From assembly GCA_965644315.1 (NCBI GenBank), contig CBFFRQ010000093.1:186001-250000 (forward strand): DNA of 64,000 bases. The letters are read 5' to 3'. The notes under the pieces were generated by a model. That model had not been told where the DNA came from. It saw only the letters and a list, made by a program, of their open reading frames with translations, and made no database searches. A program made the position numbers and the translations under genes. Origin of the DNA: Caecitellus pseudoparvulus. Lineage: Eukaryota > Bigyra: Bicosoecida. Below are positions 31,109 through 44,300 of this stretch, piece by piece. Every line of letters begins with the position of its first letter. Position 1 is the stretch's first letter.

Positions 31109-34100
31109 CTACTGCGCATCCCCCACCATGTACGCCAGTGACGTGGGGTCGTCGAATTCAATGTCCACGTTGGACAGCACCGGCACAGAGCCTGACGCAG
31201 CTGCAGCCACGGCAGCAGCCCCCGGCTCGCGCCCCGACGGCATGGGCAGGAAGGCCAGCCCGATGTCCTGGTTCACCGCATACGCGGCGCCTGGCTCCTG
31301 CAGCGCGCTGAGCGTGGTGGGGCTCAGGCTGCGACTGGGCAGGTCGTAGCCGTCGGCGGTCAAGATCTCCGCACAGCGCACGGTGACTGTGGAGGGCAGG
31401 GCCGGCCCACTGCCTGAGCGCGCCCTGGCATGGCCCGCCTCGGCGCCGGCAACCCTGCGCACCATGACGGCCTCGCCGGAGGTGAGGGGGGGGCACGCCA
31501 CCTCCTTCAAGGGGCCCCCCACTGCGCCCAGCCCGAACCCCATGAGGCGGGGCAGCGGCACTGGGAGGGCGGAAGCCAGGGGGGCGATGTCCCCCCCCTC
31601 CCCCGCATCCCCCAGCAGGGCGCGTGAGGGGGGCCCCTCACCCCCCGCCGCCGCCCCTTCCCCCGCTGCCATCCACAGCTGCCGGGCCTCCATCACGGTG
31701 GCTGCGGAGGCGATGGCAGCGCCGGTGGTGGTGAGGGCCACCCCGTCAGCCCCCACCATGCCGCCGAAGTCGAAGCCGCCCTCGAAGCGCACTTCGTCTG
31801 GGTGGGGCGTGGACAGCGCCATGTTGATGGCGGCAGCGGACGCCGCCACCACGACGCTGTTCTCAGTGGTTTCGTCCATGCGCCCCAGCACGAACAGCCG
31901 CGGGGCAGTGCCTGCCTCGGGCGCGCCCTCGCCCCCCTCCAGTCCGCCCTCGATCTCAAAGGGCTCGGGGGGCGTGGAGCCGCCGCCCTCGCCGTCGCTG
32001 GCATCCGCCGGGGGCAGCGCCTCGGACGGCTTCAGCTCGGACAGCACGTCGCCTGCTGGGGCCTGCCCGGCAGGGGGCGAGACGGGCGTGGCGGCGGGGG
32101 CGACGCCGACCCCCCCTTCACCCCCTTCGCCCTCCTCCACCGGTGCTGGGGCAGCCTTGGCCAGCAGCCCATCGCCCAGGGCGCCGCCTCCGCCTGCACT
32201 GGGGCGGCTGGTCATGTGGGACCGCAGCACTGGCGCCAGGCCTGCCGCGACGATGTTCATCATGCTGACGCCGAGGGCCCCCGCTCGGGCGGCGGATGAC
32301 TGCACGTCCATGAGGGCGCGAGAGGCGGTGATGGCCAACTCGAAGGGGGACACGGAGACGACGCTGGGCGGGGGAGGGGGGGGGCCTCCGGACACGAGCC
32401 CGCCCTCATCCCCGCCGCTGCCACCCCACTCGCTGCCTGACCCGCCGACAGCGCCCGAGCCCACCATGCCAGTGGCCATGGGGTCCAGGGCGCCGCCCAG
32501 CAGCCCCCCTCCCCCTCCACCGTGGGTGAGGGAGGACAGCGCGAGGGTGCCAAAGGCAGAGGCGACGCCCCCTGCGCCACCAGCGCCGACTCCACCCCGG
32601 CCCACCATGCCGCTGCCGCCCAGCGTGCGCAGGGAGCTGGAAGAGCCAAGGGAGCTGTCCAGGAGCAATTGCCCGGCAAAGAGGCCCGAGAGGGGCAGCG
32701 GTGCCGCCCGGGACGGCGTCGGTGGGCCCACTGCTCGGGGGCGCCCGGAGCTGCTCTCGCGCGCCGGTGGGGAGGAGTCCCCCCCCTCCCCTCCGATCGT
32801 CGCGTAGCCGTTCAGGTAGGAAGCGTAGGCATATGCATAGCCGGCATAGCCGCCACCGGCTGTCCCGCTGGAGCCGGAGGGCGCGCCTGCCCCAGATAGG
32901 GAGCGCTGCGGTGTCAGGGCGGAGTGGGGTGGCACCCCCTCCAGGCTCCCACTCCCCCCTGGCATGTGCAGATGGCTGGACGGCAGGGGTGTGGAGGAGG
33001 TGGAGGTGATGGGCCCACTGGCCGTCGTGGTGGATGCCGACGAGCCCACGGGGGCGTAGGGCATGACGGCGCTGAGGGAGTCTGAGCCGCCCCCCAGCCC
33101 GGCCAGCCCCCCCCCCCACCGAGCCAACGCTGAGCGGGAGGGGGGGGCGCGCTTGCTCACCGTAACGGCCGCATCCCCCACCCCCTCCTCCTCCGTGGAC
33201 ATCACCTCGGAGATGTACGCGTCCTGCTTGGCCAGCAGCTGCCCGTACAGCACCAGGCGCTGCTGGTGTGAGACGAGGTTGTAGTGCGCAGCTGACTCGA
33301 TGCCCCCCAGCCCCATGCCCAGCGTGAAGTCCACGCCGGCGCCCAGCTTACCCCCGATGGCCTGCCCCATGGCCCGGCCCAGGGCGGCGGCCTGCACCTC
33401 CTCCACGGCAGCAGGCGACAGCGGCTTGGCTGAGGGAGAGCGCGTGGGTGGCAGGGAGTCCTGCAGTCCCCACAGCGGGTTGTACGGCAACGCGGCGGCA
33501 CTGCCACCAGCGCCGCCGTCACCCCCCTTGCCACGCCGCCGCCGCCGCCGGCTGCTGCCGGAGCCGGAACCGGCGGTGGACGGCGCTGGTGCAGGGGCCG
33601 GTGCGGGTGTCGATGTGGAGGAATCTTTCTTCTTCTTCTTTCCGCCTCGGCGCTTGCGCTTGCCGCCGCCGCCGCCGCCGCTGTTACCGCCACTGGCACC
33701 AGCAGTGGAGGAGGGTGTACCAGCCTTGGTGCTGGCGGTGTCCTCAGCCCAGGGCAGGGGGAGGAGGCCGGGCAGGGTGTAGTGGGGGATGGGTCCGGCA
33801 GCAGGGGAGTCGGGGGAGGGTGAGGTGCCCCCCCCTGAGGAACCAGCTGCGCCGGGGATGGCTGTGCTGGCAGCCGCGACGGAGCCGAGGGCTGAGAGGG
33901 GGGCGGTGTCCCCCCCTCCCTCCGTGGATGTGGCCCCCTCCTCCGCCTTGGCATCCATGAGGACTTGCACGGGGAAGGGCAGCGGCACCACCACAGTCAC
34001 GGGCTGGTCGTGGCCAGGGGGGGGTGCATCGGGGTTCACGGGAGGAGGGGGATCATCCCCCTCCGCTGGGGGGGGCGCTGACCACGGCCACGCGCCCATC

Positions 34101-35995
34101 GGCACCGTGCACAGCAGCGGGCCCCGGACTGGCAGGCGCACCTGCACTGGTGTTGTGATGGTGGAAGGCGGGATGCCGCCGCCGCCACCCCCGGCAGTGC
34201 CGCCACCCCCGATCCCCGTCAGCAGCGCAGCGTCAGAGGTTGCAGCGGCGCTGGCGGAGCCAGTGCCAGCACCACCAGTGGCGGTGCCGCTGGACCTGCC
34301 TGTCCCCTCCGTGTCCGCTCCTGCCGAGGTGGAGGTGGTGTCTGGCGCCGGCAGGGCGGGCGGTGGCGCCACCGTCATGGACGTGGCTGGGTTGTGTGCA
34401 TCGAAGCCGATGCCCACGAGCAGGCTGCCCGTCATGCGAGGGGGGGAGGCCAGGGCGCCTGAGCCCCCCTCCCCTCCCGGCTTCACCATGGACACGCCCT
34501 CCCTACCTGTGACCAGTCGGATGTCCGCCAGGGCGGGGTCGTCGTGGCGCCAGCCCATGAGGCTCCAGCCAGCCAGGGCCCGGTCCAGCCCAGAGCCAGC
34601 GGCCACCACGGCAGCAGCGGCGGCGGCGGTGGCGGCGGGGTGTGAGCCTGGCACGGTGGGTGTAGCAGCGCCCGCCACGGCGGTGCCTGAGGGGGGTGGC
34701 AGGGGCGCGTCGCCTCCCCGCGCAAGCAGGCGCCCAGACAGGGACGCCAAGTCGGAGTTGTTGCCTGGCACCAGCAGCATCTTGCCCTTGGAGATGGAGA
34801 GGAGGCAGGGGCCCAGCGCGCCCGGGTGGCCGGTGTCCAGCCACGCTGCCCGGCGGTAGGCCCGGCCCAGGGACACGAGGAGGGAGGGCGAGGCCAGGGC
34901 AGAGGCCATCATGTTGCGCAGGGCGGCTGGGTCGGCGGTGGTGGTGGGCGGGGCGGGGCTGCCGTCGCCGCCCCCCGGCAAACCCGAGCGCAGGGCGGAG
35001 ATGAGAGAGGCCACCGCCACCTCCACGTACTTCTGGCCGAACACGGAACACATGACCTGTGTGCGCAGGGCCTCGTTCACGGCGGCGTCCATGGACATGA
35101 AGTCGCTGCCGCTCACCAAGTCGCTGGGGGAGGGGGGGTACCCGCCACTGCCAGCTGGCGGCGTGCCGGGCCCAGAGGGGGTGGGGGACCCCGACCCGTA
35201 CAGACCAGCTGCGCCGACGCCCAGGTCGGAGATGTTGATGTGCCCCATCAAGCGCTTGACGAGGTTCATGGCGTGCCCCATCAACGCGCCAGGGTGCATC
35301 AGCAGCAGGATGCCCGACGCCGTGACGCCGTCACACCCAGACAAGTCGATGCTGCGCAGTTTGTGGCAGTGCAGCGCCACATGGGCAATGCCCTCGTCTG
35401 TCACCAGTGGGTTTCGTGCCAGGGACAGGTGCTCCAGCGTGCCGCCCACGTGGGACGCCAGGATGCCGACTAAGGTGTTGTTCAGGAGGATGGAGGAGAG
35501 GTCCAAATACCGCAGTTGTGTCAGCCGAGACAAGCAGCTGGACAGTAGCAGCACGGCGGAGGGGCCTTGCTCGAAGCTGTGCAGGGAAAGGGGGCAGCAC
35601 ATGCGAGGGGGCGCTGCAGGAATCAGCCCCGCTGCGGCGAGGCCACGGCGTGGCAGGCAGTAGCAGCCACAGGCGCTGAAACGAGGCAGCGTACGCACGC
35701 TCGTTCAAGGCCCGCATAGCCCAGCGTGAGGGCATCCACGTCAGGACCCAACTTGGACAACTCCAACAAAAGAGTGCCTGTGCGGACAGCAGCAGGGTGG
35801 TGAGGGGAGGGGAGGGGTGTTCCCGCCCGTTGCCACGGCAGTGCCGCAGTCTGGCCATGCCACCTGCTGACAGCGCGACACACCTTCATCCACGCTGGCC
35901 TTCTCCCCTATAACCACGTGCTTCTTGTAGGGCAGGGAAGGACGGGGCCCTGCAGAGCCCCGCTTGGGCAGGACAAGGCTGCGAGGCGCTTCCAT
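31109..35995 (-). CDS. Very large LRR protein with long disordered Gly/Pro/Ser-rich tail
   Basis: Minus-strand exons 35995-35884, 35777-35699 and 35576-31109 give 1,552 residues. The splices rebuild VDEG-TLLLELSKLGPDVDALTL and GLERA-FEQGPSAVLL. Residues about 40-165 hold leucine-rich repeats of the cysteine-containing/RI type (LRYLDLSSILLNN, LEHLSLARNPLVTDEGIAHV, LRSIDLSGCDGVTASGI). Everything after is low-complexity Gly, Pro, Ser and Ala with a basic block (RKRRGGKKKKKDSS, SSRRRRRRGKGG) and scattered ordered islands (VSHQQRLVLYGQLLAKQDAY). I see no membrane segment or enzyme motif. LRR proteins of this kind serve as binding scaffolds; partners are unknown. Long antisense frames across it are composition artefacts. 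Confidence 0.82.
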
Positions 35996-36160
35996 CCTGC
36001 ACGCGCTGGCACCGGTGTGGCGTTTCACCTCCGCCCTCACTGGCTTGCCGCCGCGTCAGTCCTGAGCGTGCCTCGAGCAGGGAACGCGCGAAAACGCCCA
36101 TGCAGTGTAAAGCTTGCGAGCACCGCGTGGCATGCACGTCGAGGGACCTGTGAGTGTGAA

Positions 36161-38506
36161 TTATTCCGGCAGCGCATCTGCCGGGGCGTGCTGCTGCTGG
36201 CTGGCCTTCCCATCCCCGCAGCAACCACTGCGCTCCAAGCCCTCCCCTGCCGCACACGCAACCTCCTGCGTCAACACATGCCACTGCACGGGACCCTGAC
36301 CTTGCCTCAGACTCTTGGGCAGGTCGGGGTGCAGCTGCCAGCCGGCCAGCAGGTTCCACGGCCCCTGCCCCACGCGCCAAACTGCCTGACTCGGAGTGGG
36401 GGCAGCGGCCTCTCCCCCCAGTAGCTGCAAGACAGCCCCGGGGCACTGCAGCAACAGCCTCAAAAAGTGCTGCTCAGATGGAGACAAATCCCAAGGTTCT
36501 GGCACCGCTTCCCAGCGCATGAGCGCTCGAGGCGCGCTTGGAAACACACCCCAATGCCACAGCCCGCCGCGCTCTCGTCGAAGCGCAATGCCACGCTCAA
36601 AGTCCACGAAGACTGCCCCCCCAGGCAGCTCCTCAGGCAAGGTCAGAAACGCCGGGGTGGAGGCGAGGAAAGAACACACTCTGCGGGAGAAGGCCACTGG
36701 CCAGCGCTCTGCAAGGCCAGACAAGACTTCGCTTACGCTGCGTGCGCTCGCCTCAACAGCGCAACGCAAAGCACGCCATAGCGCAGCGTGCTGGTGTCGC
36801 CAAACCGTGAGAAAGCGAGGTGACAGCATCTCAACAAAATTGTAAATGGTGCCACCGCCTGGCTTGACCTCCCGGGCGAGGGGCAGGCGCGAGCACCAGA
36901 CGATTGATGTGTTCGGCAGCGGCAAACCCCCCTCGGCTTGTGCACGCACACACACCCTGCCCTGGGCATCAAGTGTACGGCTGGCTGCAGCATGCACCGC
37001 AGTGGCCTGCACAAGCGTGCTGCCATCTTCCCATGCAACGGCCTGGGGCGTGCGACAAGGCCTGCGTGAGCTCAGACCTTCGTGGACCTGCCACGGTGAA
37101 AACGCAGGCAGTGCAGCCACATGGGGAGCCCAGCCCCCGCCTGATGCATCGGCCAGGCTACAGAGGGGCATGCTTACATCACTCCCGCCGCCTGTCCAGG
37201 CACCAGGCATCCAGGGCACGGCCTCCGCACTGTGCCAACCTGCGCCTGCCGGCACGACAGCTGCCCGCATGGCGGCAACACACTCGGGGCACTCCAGCAT
37301 GGCCGCACGATGCGCCGCGGAGCACAGCTCGACACCGCCACACTGTGCATATGTGCTACACGCTACTGGCAGCTCTTGAGCGGGTGCATCGCCTCGCTCT
37401 GGGCTGAGCAGGCGCACGTGAGCGGGGGGAAGGAGCGAAGGAGCGTGTGGGCGAAAACACCGCCTCCACACCTCCCACTCGATGTGGCAGCCAGACAGTG
37501 GGCGCCCACTGTACTGTGCGACAGACATGACTCCCAGAGTGTGGTGTCCAGGCGGGTGGGGCATTTCCAGCCCGTGCCCTAGCGCCTCGTGATACGCGAC
37601 GCACGCTGACCCGGGCAGTTCCGCTGCGCGGAGCACCTCCTGTGTCACCAGCGCCCGGCAGACGGTCATGGGTTCCGAGTCGCGGGCAGAACTCCACCCC
37701 TCACATTCCACCAAGGCCTGGGCGGTGTGCCGTGGGCACACTGAGAAGGGGGCGCCCTGGCACGCGGCCCCGTCTGTGCGACCAATGTGCGACAAGCTCA
37801 TCCCCGCAGCTGCCGCCTGCTTGCCCACGTAGACATGGGAAAGGTCTGGAACAAAGTGCCCTGCATCTTGCCGTGCTGTGCGGACGTCTGCCGGGGGTGG
37901 CGCCCCGACTTGACTGCGACCCCAATCCGCCAGTGCCAGCAGCACGACATGCTGCGGCGGCATTTGAGCGGCAGGGTCACTCCGGGCAACGCAGGGGGGC
38001 GCTGCCGTGTCCCCATCTGTCACCAGCCAGGCTGTACAGGCGTCGACGAGCGGGTCGAAGAATTCCCTTGCCTCAACCTGCGCACAGAGCGTGTGAGCCG
38101 TGGGGTGTGTGCCAGGCTCACGTCAAGTGAAGGGCGCAGGCCAGTCCTCACGCTGCCTAGGTCGAAGTCGCATTGGGATTGCCGCAGGCGAAGAGGCCCA
38201 TACAATGACCAGGTCAACTTAGATCTGGTTGGCAAACAGGGCAGTGCGGTCGTGCAGAAGAAAGGCAAGCATCGCGGGCGTTTGCAAGCCTCACTGCTGA
38301 AACGCTGACTGATGAAACTCCGCCATGGTGCGTAGCAGCTTGACTGCCGCGCCTTGCCAGGGGGACCACTCTGGGGCATCCAAACAGTGTGCATATACCG
38401 CGACCACGTGCATGTGGGCTGCTGGGGTGCCGGAATCGTGAAGGACAGGCCCCTCCCCGTGCCGGGGCATCTCAGCTCCATGTGCGGCAGCTGCTGAACC
38501 CGACAT
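36161..38506 (-). CDS. Orphan protein of about 733 residues, four-part gene model
   Basis: Minus-strand exons 38506-38295, 38224-38152 and 38077-36161. The two short introns (70 and 74 bases, donors GTGAGG, acceptors CCAG and GCAG) keep the frame and provide the start MSGSAAAAHGAEMPRHGEG. Joined sequence includes HVVAVYAHCLDAPEWSPWQ, SKLTWSLYGPLRLRQSQCDF and VEAREFFDPLVDACTAWL. The rest is rich in Ala, Cys, Trp and His, with ordered-looking stretches such as GGGTIYNFVEMLSPRFLTVW and FVDFERGIALRRERGGLWHW. No transmembrane segment, nucleotide-binding or metal motif stands out. I do not recognise the family. The length of the open frame without simple repeats argues for a real protein. Confidence 0.65.
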
Positions 38507-38709
38507 GTTTCACGCTGCCCAGGCAGCAAGAGACGGGCAGAAGACTCCCACCCACCACAACCTGCCCAGCATCCGTTGAGTGTGCTTCACATTTGCTGCT
38601 GCGGCAAGTGTGTCTAGACCCACGTGCCTCCCCTTGCCACTCGCTTCAATCCGACAGAGCACGCCAGGCGCTCAGCTCACACCTGCGCCCGCCATTTGTG
38701 CTGTTGGGC

Positions 38710-41182
38710 ATGGCGGGAGCACCGCGGAGGAAGCAGGCGGGTTCATGCTGCTCAGCCAGGGCGTTTCTCTTCATTGCCGTCCTTGCGTTTCTTCTAGGGA
38801 CAGCTTGGGTCTTCAGCCAGTGGAGTTCGCTGCAGGTTGGAAGAAGCCAGCCGCTTATCGCCGCATGGCTGCACTGCAGCACACCCCCGCTGGCGCCTTG
38901 ACCCTCAGGATTCAGTGCAGAACTCCCTTCGAGTAAATGCGCCAGGGCGTATCTTGGATTCCTGGGTGCGTTTTCTTGGTGCTGCGCTTGAGGGCACATA
39001 GGTGTTTTTCTGGCGTTTCACGAGATGGCTTCGCCGCTTGCCTGCGCAGCGCTCCAGCAACCCTAGCCCAAAGAGGGCAGCTGCACCGCTGCCCTCACCT
39101 TCCCCAACATCCCTACCATCGAGCCATCAGCACACACACTGGGAGGTTGGCGAGGAAGGGCATGGACTGAGCACAGACGTGGCTGTCAGCGAAACGCTTG
39201 AGTCTGTCCGACAGCGCTTTGCAGCTGCAGGAGCCAGCCTCTTTGCTGTGCACGAGCGCCCCGGCGAAAAGGTGGGAACATTGCTAGACTTCATTGGACT
39301 GTCCGTCTCGCCGGCCCAGCTGCACGCCAAAGCAGCCCACGCGCCTCCAACGGCAGCGCTGTGCCAGGCTGCTCTGGCTCCGGGTGTGGCGCAGCCCGGC
39401 GGAGTGGGCGCAGTGCACCTTGCAGCGCTGATCGGCGCGCCCAAGGCGCCTGCCGCAGCCCCCACCATACAGTTGAGCGACGTGGAGGTGTTGCCCGCCA
39501 CGCCCCTCCTCATTGCAGCATCAGTGACCCGGCGCCAGGACGTAGCTGGCCTTGGCACTGCCCTTGCAGGAGTGCAGCTGCCCACGCCAGGCATGCTCAC
39601 CAGCACACCCCTGACGGTACTTCTGCTCCTCCCGCCGAACGCACCCACCTTATCTGCAGCAGCTGCTGCAGTGGTCCAGACCGTTCTGCCTCACGGCACA
39701 GTGACCACCCTGGTCACCGCCGCCCCGCCGTCGCCAGAGCAGCCCTTCCCCCTCCTGCACGCTGCAGTGCAAGCCACGAGCTCCGGCACCATTCTCCTGC
39801 TACCGACACTGTCTGGCCTCACCTGCCGCGTCGCACTCCTCGCTCGAGTCGCAGCCCAGGCGGGTCGGCAGGCTCTCCTGGTGACGGACGGACCGGTCGG
39901 GGTGCCCCTGGCCCTGGCAGCTGCAGCCGTGGACATGCACGCAGCTGCGGGTGCCGCAGCTCGCCAGGCTGCCCCCAGCACCGGCTTGGCGGGAATCCAC
40001 CGCTTGCTGGAGGACGCCGTGGGGCTGGCCACGTTCCGTGAGCCGCTGCGGCTGCACCAGGCGCTGCCATCGCCGCAGGAGGAAGCCTTCGACTGCGATG
40101 CCCCCGCGGTGAAGGTGCATGTGTATGCCATGCCGTCGAACTTCACAGCTGAGCCGTTGGAGCGCGCAGGTGACGCGTGCACGACGTCAGTGCATGGAGC
40201 GGAGGTGTGGGCCCACCGACTGCTCCAGCGCAGTGCTGCAGCGACGCCCAATGGCCACGAAGCCGACTGGCATTTCGTGCCCATGTACGGCCACTGCACC
40301 ACACTGGCACAGAGGGAGGTCGCCACGCCGGCCTACATGGCTGCCTGGTACAGCCGCGCCATCCAGTGGCTGCGCCAGGCGCAACCCTTCTTCTCCGCTT
40401 CCGCTGGGCGGGACCACGTCTGGGCCTTCGCACAGGGGGATGGCGCGCTGGTCATGGGGGACGCCTCGCCTGCTGCACCGGGGGTATTCCTCACACACAA
40501 CAGCGACGTGGGAGGCAGGGGGTATGCCCCCGGCAAGGACTTACCCCTGCCACCGTACTTGGCGGGCAAGCTGACGCCAGTGTGGGAAGGGCTGGATGCC
40601 ACCGACACCCACGCACTCATCCACCGCCGGCGCTCCCACCTTGCTCTCTTCGTGGGCGACGCCCGGCCGTGCCAAGGCTGTATGGATCCCAGCTGTTGCC
40701 GGGACAACGGCCTGCGTGAGGCCCTTGCCTCCCTCCTGCAGAAAGACTCAGACACAGCGTACGCGAGCACACTGGAGGAGCTGCCGCCGGGAACGGTGCA
40801 AGACACCGACTTCTGCGTGGCGCCGCCAGGCAGACACGCTTGGACCCCGCGCCCGGTGGCTGCGATCTTGGCCGGCTGCATCCCGGTCGTGTTCGGCTCG
40901 GACGTGGACCTGCCGTGGGGTGACGTGGTGGACTGGGAGGCGATGGTTGTGCAGGTGAGCCCTGCGCAAGTGTTCCACACGGCCAACATTCTGCGTGCCA
41001 TTCCCCAGGCTGAACGAGTGGCCAGGCGGCAGGCCATGGCTGCTGCCTGGCACCGTCTCGCATGGCACAGCTCTCAGCCTCAAGCCGGGGATGCCTTCTG
41101 CACTCTGCTGCAAGAGCTGCAGGCCAAGGCGCACATGCGCGGGGCAGCCCGTAGCGCCTTTGGCCACCAACCTGCAGGGTGA
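38710..41182 (+). CDS. Exostosin-like (GT47) type II membrane glycosyltransferase
   Basis: Predicted Golgi glycosyltransferase. Proposed exons 38710-38835 and 39050-41182 (752 residues). Exon 1 encodes a short basic cytoplasmic tail and a membrane anchor (FLFIAVLAFLLGTAWVF near residues 20-36), the usual type II layout. A stem of about 330 Ala/Leu/Pro-rich residues follows. The exostosin domain starts at VKVHVYAMPSNFT and includes ADWHFVPMYGHC, FFSASAGRDHVWAFAQGDG, RSHLALFVGDARPC, TDFCVAPPGRHAWTPRPVAA and AGCIPVVFGSDVDLPW, the last two being family hallmarks near the donor-binding site. The acceptor at 39049 is a choice; one at 39001 also keeps frame. Donor sugar and acceptor are not predictable. 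Confidence 0.82.
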
Positions 41183-41254
41183 CACTTTGTGTGAGTGGGG
41201 TGCGTGAGGTGTGTGTGCTTGAACATTATCCCCGTGGCCGTGGTGGCACTGACA

Positions 41255-41262
41255 AATGTATT
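41255..41262. terminator. Candidate shared poly(A) element AATGTATT
   Basis: In the 122-base convergent gap of the exostosin and two-pore channel genes. It gives AATGTA 72 bases after the plus-strand stop and AATACA 42 bases after the minus-strand stop, variants of AATGCA. Confidence 0.4.
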
Positions 41263-41304
41263 GTTCCATGCGTTGCCGTGGCTGCATGTAGAGCCACGCG
41301 CGGG

Positions 41305-44300
41305 TCACTCCTCGCTCACTTCCTCCAGCCAAGCCGGCCCGCCGTCCCCTGCAGCTTCGGTTGCAACATCGGCAGCGGCGGAAACTGAGGCAGAGTTCAG
41401 ATCCATGACATCCTCCCACACACTGCGACGCTTTCGAAGAGCGCCACGGACCATCGTAGCCGCTCGCAGTGCAGCCCACCGAGAGCTGGGGCCACGCTGA
41501 CCGTCGCGGCTGTGCGGGGATTGCGGGTACAAACTCGCACGGTGCTGCCGAAGCGCCCGGGTCGCCAACAACGCCACGGTCATGGGCACACCTCCAACTC
41601 CGTCTGTCTGAGGACGGCGTCTTTCGCCATCGTTCCCAAGTGTCTTCCGACGCATCGTTGCGACTGCATGCGCGACGTCCATCCCAACGAGTCGGTTCTG
41701 GCGGAAGGATCGAAGGCGGTCTCGGAACGCTGGCGTGCGCTTTCGGCGGCGCTGCAGCATGTGGCGGTCTTCCATCGCAGTGGTGGGCCTCGCTTGGCTT
41801 GGCTGCCCGGCTGCATGCTCCGGGTCGCCCTCGCCATCCCTGGCGTCGCTGTCGGTGCTGCTGCCTTCCTCGGCGCTGCCGTCGCTGAAGCTACGACCTT
41901 CGACGTCGGCGGCAGCCTCATCCACCCAGAGAGGATTCTGGGCCATGCTTCTCGGCATTGAGGGGGAGTGCAGGAGTTTCTGTCGATTGGATGGCGAGAG
42001 CATGCCGTGCCTTGTGCCCGACGCTTGGTTGAGACTTGCACGCCGTGGCTGCCCCACGCCGCGGGCTCGTGGGCGAGCGCCTCCCCCTCCAGCGGACATG
42101 GACAGCCGCCCAGAGAGGAGGGACTGAGCGAGTTGCCGTGCCATCGCATCCTTCGCCCGTGGTTCCAAGTCGAACCCTCCCATGAGGCTGTCCATGAAGG
42201 GCCGGGATGCAAAGAGCGTGCGGCGGCTGGGCTCCCGCCGGGCCTGCTTGCGCAGGACTTCGTACTCCGAGTCCTCCCACTCTTGGTCAGAATCTGTGTC
42301 TGAGTCACTCTCAAGGCCTGTCAGCTTCAGCGTTTCGGCAGTGGTTTCCAGCTGGAAGTGGGAGAAGGAGTGCTTCACGACCACCCTGGCCTTGCGCCCA
42401 AAGCGCTCGTAGATGAACCACTCCAGGTCTCTGGCCATGACCAACGAGGCAGAGTCCAGGGCAGACAGCTTCAACTCAGCCCGTGTGCGGTACGGCGTGC
42501 CGTCAGAGGTCACCTTGATGATTTGTTGGCGGTCTGAAGGGGACAGCAGGAGGCCGTCATCGTGGCGAAAGTACCAGACGAAGGCGTTGAAGATGATGGC
42601 GATGAGGACATTCACCCCAATGAGCACAATGACGATGTAGAACAGCGTGAAGTACGCCCAGGCTGCGCCGAACGAAACCGCAGCGCCCATCCCCCCCACC
42701 ATCACGAAGAAATTGTTCACCACCGTGAACGTCAGGCAGACTAGCATCGCCCGTGGCAAGGTATCGAAATTCAGGCCCCACCAGGCAGCCGCCACGTATG
42801 GGTTCTCTGGGTGGGCCTCCTCCAAGTCCTCCTGCGCCATGCTGCCAGCCCAGACGTCCATGCCCACCATGCCGAACGAGTAGAACATGAGCAGGAGGAG
42901 TGCAAAGACTCCTGACAAGACAGGTAGCATGTTCCCCACCGTGGAGAACACGCGCCTGTACGACCGCAGGGCTCGCAGCAGCCGCAGCAGGCGAAAGACG
43001 CGGCTGGCAGAGGCCACACTCGCAGGGCTCTCGCCGGCAGACAGCTCTGAGACAGCGCCGTCCACGGCCCCCGTCGGAGCATCCACCGCGACGATGACTT
43101 CTGCAAGGACAGAGGCAGTGATGAGGATGAGGTCGAGCTTGTTGGCAACAGACTGTCGCCAGAAGTCGCCAACGCCGTACGCGAACATTTTCATGCTCAA
43201 CTCAAGCACGAACAGAGCCAAGAAGCAGAATTGTGCAATGCCAATGGCGGCAAGCTCTGGCGAGGAGCGGGGCACTCCTTCTTCTTCCAGAACCACTTCA
43301 AGCACTACAAGGACCACGTTCAGCGCCACAAGCACGTTGAAAATGAGCTCAGAAACCACCCAGTCGTGGACTTGGTAGTCCAGAATGCTCTGCATCCAAA
43401 GCGAGGCGTTGAACACCCGCCTTCTGCAAGTTGTCCGGGCGTGGCGACTGCACCCGCAGCAGGTGGCGCAGCATGCAGTCTCGTCAGCACAGCATCCAAA
43501 GCAGACGCTTTGCTCCTCAGAAAATATGTCAGCCTCGTCCTCTTCTTCAGAGGCCTCAGTCTCGACGAGGCCGGCAGCTGGGAGCGAAACCTGGGCTGCA
43601 GTTCGAAGAGACGGAGCACCTGACGCTGCCACTTCAGGGGTCGCAGGCGCCGAAGCATGCGGAGTAGCAACTGCCTCCGTCGTGCTCGGCGTGGTACTGG
43701 CGACGTGCACCGCGCTAGAAGGCTTGACTGGGACCGGGCTGGAGCTGGCAGGCAGGTGCGAGCCTTGCGCTTCAGGGGCGGCGTCCCTTGACTCGGATCC
43801 AGTGCCAGTGTCAGCGTCGCCCTCTGCAGCAAAGGGGGCTGTGTCAGAGGGGGCCTTGGGCTCCCCAAGCCCCATCTGCCCTGCCTGCTGCCTGGCCATG
43901 TGCTCCACCTCCAGAATGTATGCGGTGGACAGGCCGCGGAAGCGCTTGGACGACACGTCGATGTTGTACTTGAAGTACAGCATGGAGTGCTGAAACTCAT
44001 CAAAAGTGACGTCCCCCGTCGCGTGCTCCTCGTCGAATGAATCCACATACTCAAACAGCATGTCCCCCACTCCCGACTTCACCCACTCTGGCCGAAGCTC
44101 GCCCACCAGCTTGCCCCATGTGCCCCGTGAAATGCCTGTGGTGGCATCTGGTACGAGAAGGTCATATGCCTTGCTGTAAGCAGTCCTGGTCCTGCGAATG
44201 GCCCGGCGCACAGCAGCTTCGGTAGCTGTGGAAAAGTCGTCCAGGATGATGGCCAGCACGAGCTGCACCAGGAAGAAAATGCCCCCTAAAATGTACATCA

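Noticed and set aside
31383-34859. Long plus-strand frames (31383-32807 and 33789-34859) of 350-470 codons
   Set aside because: They are antisense to the LRR gene, consist of Pro/Ser/Ala repeats mirroring the Gly/Ser codons opposite, and have no independent motifs.
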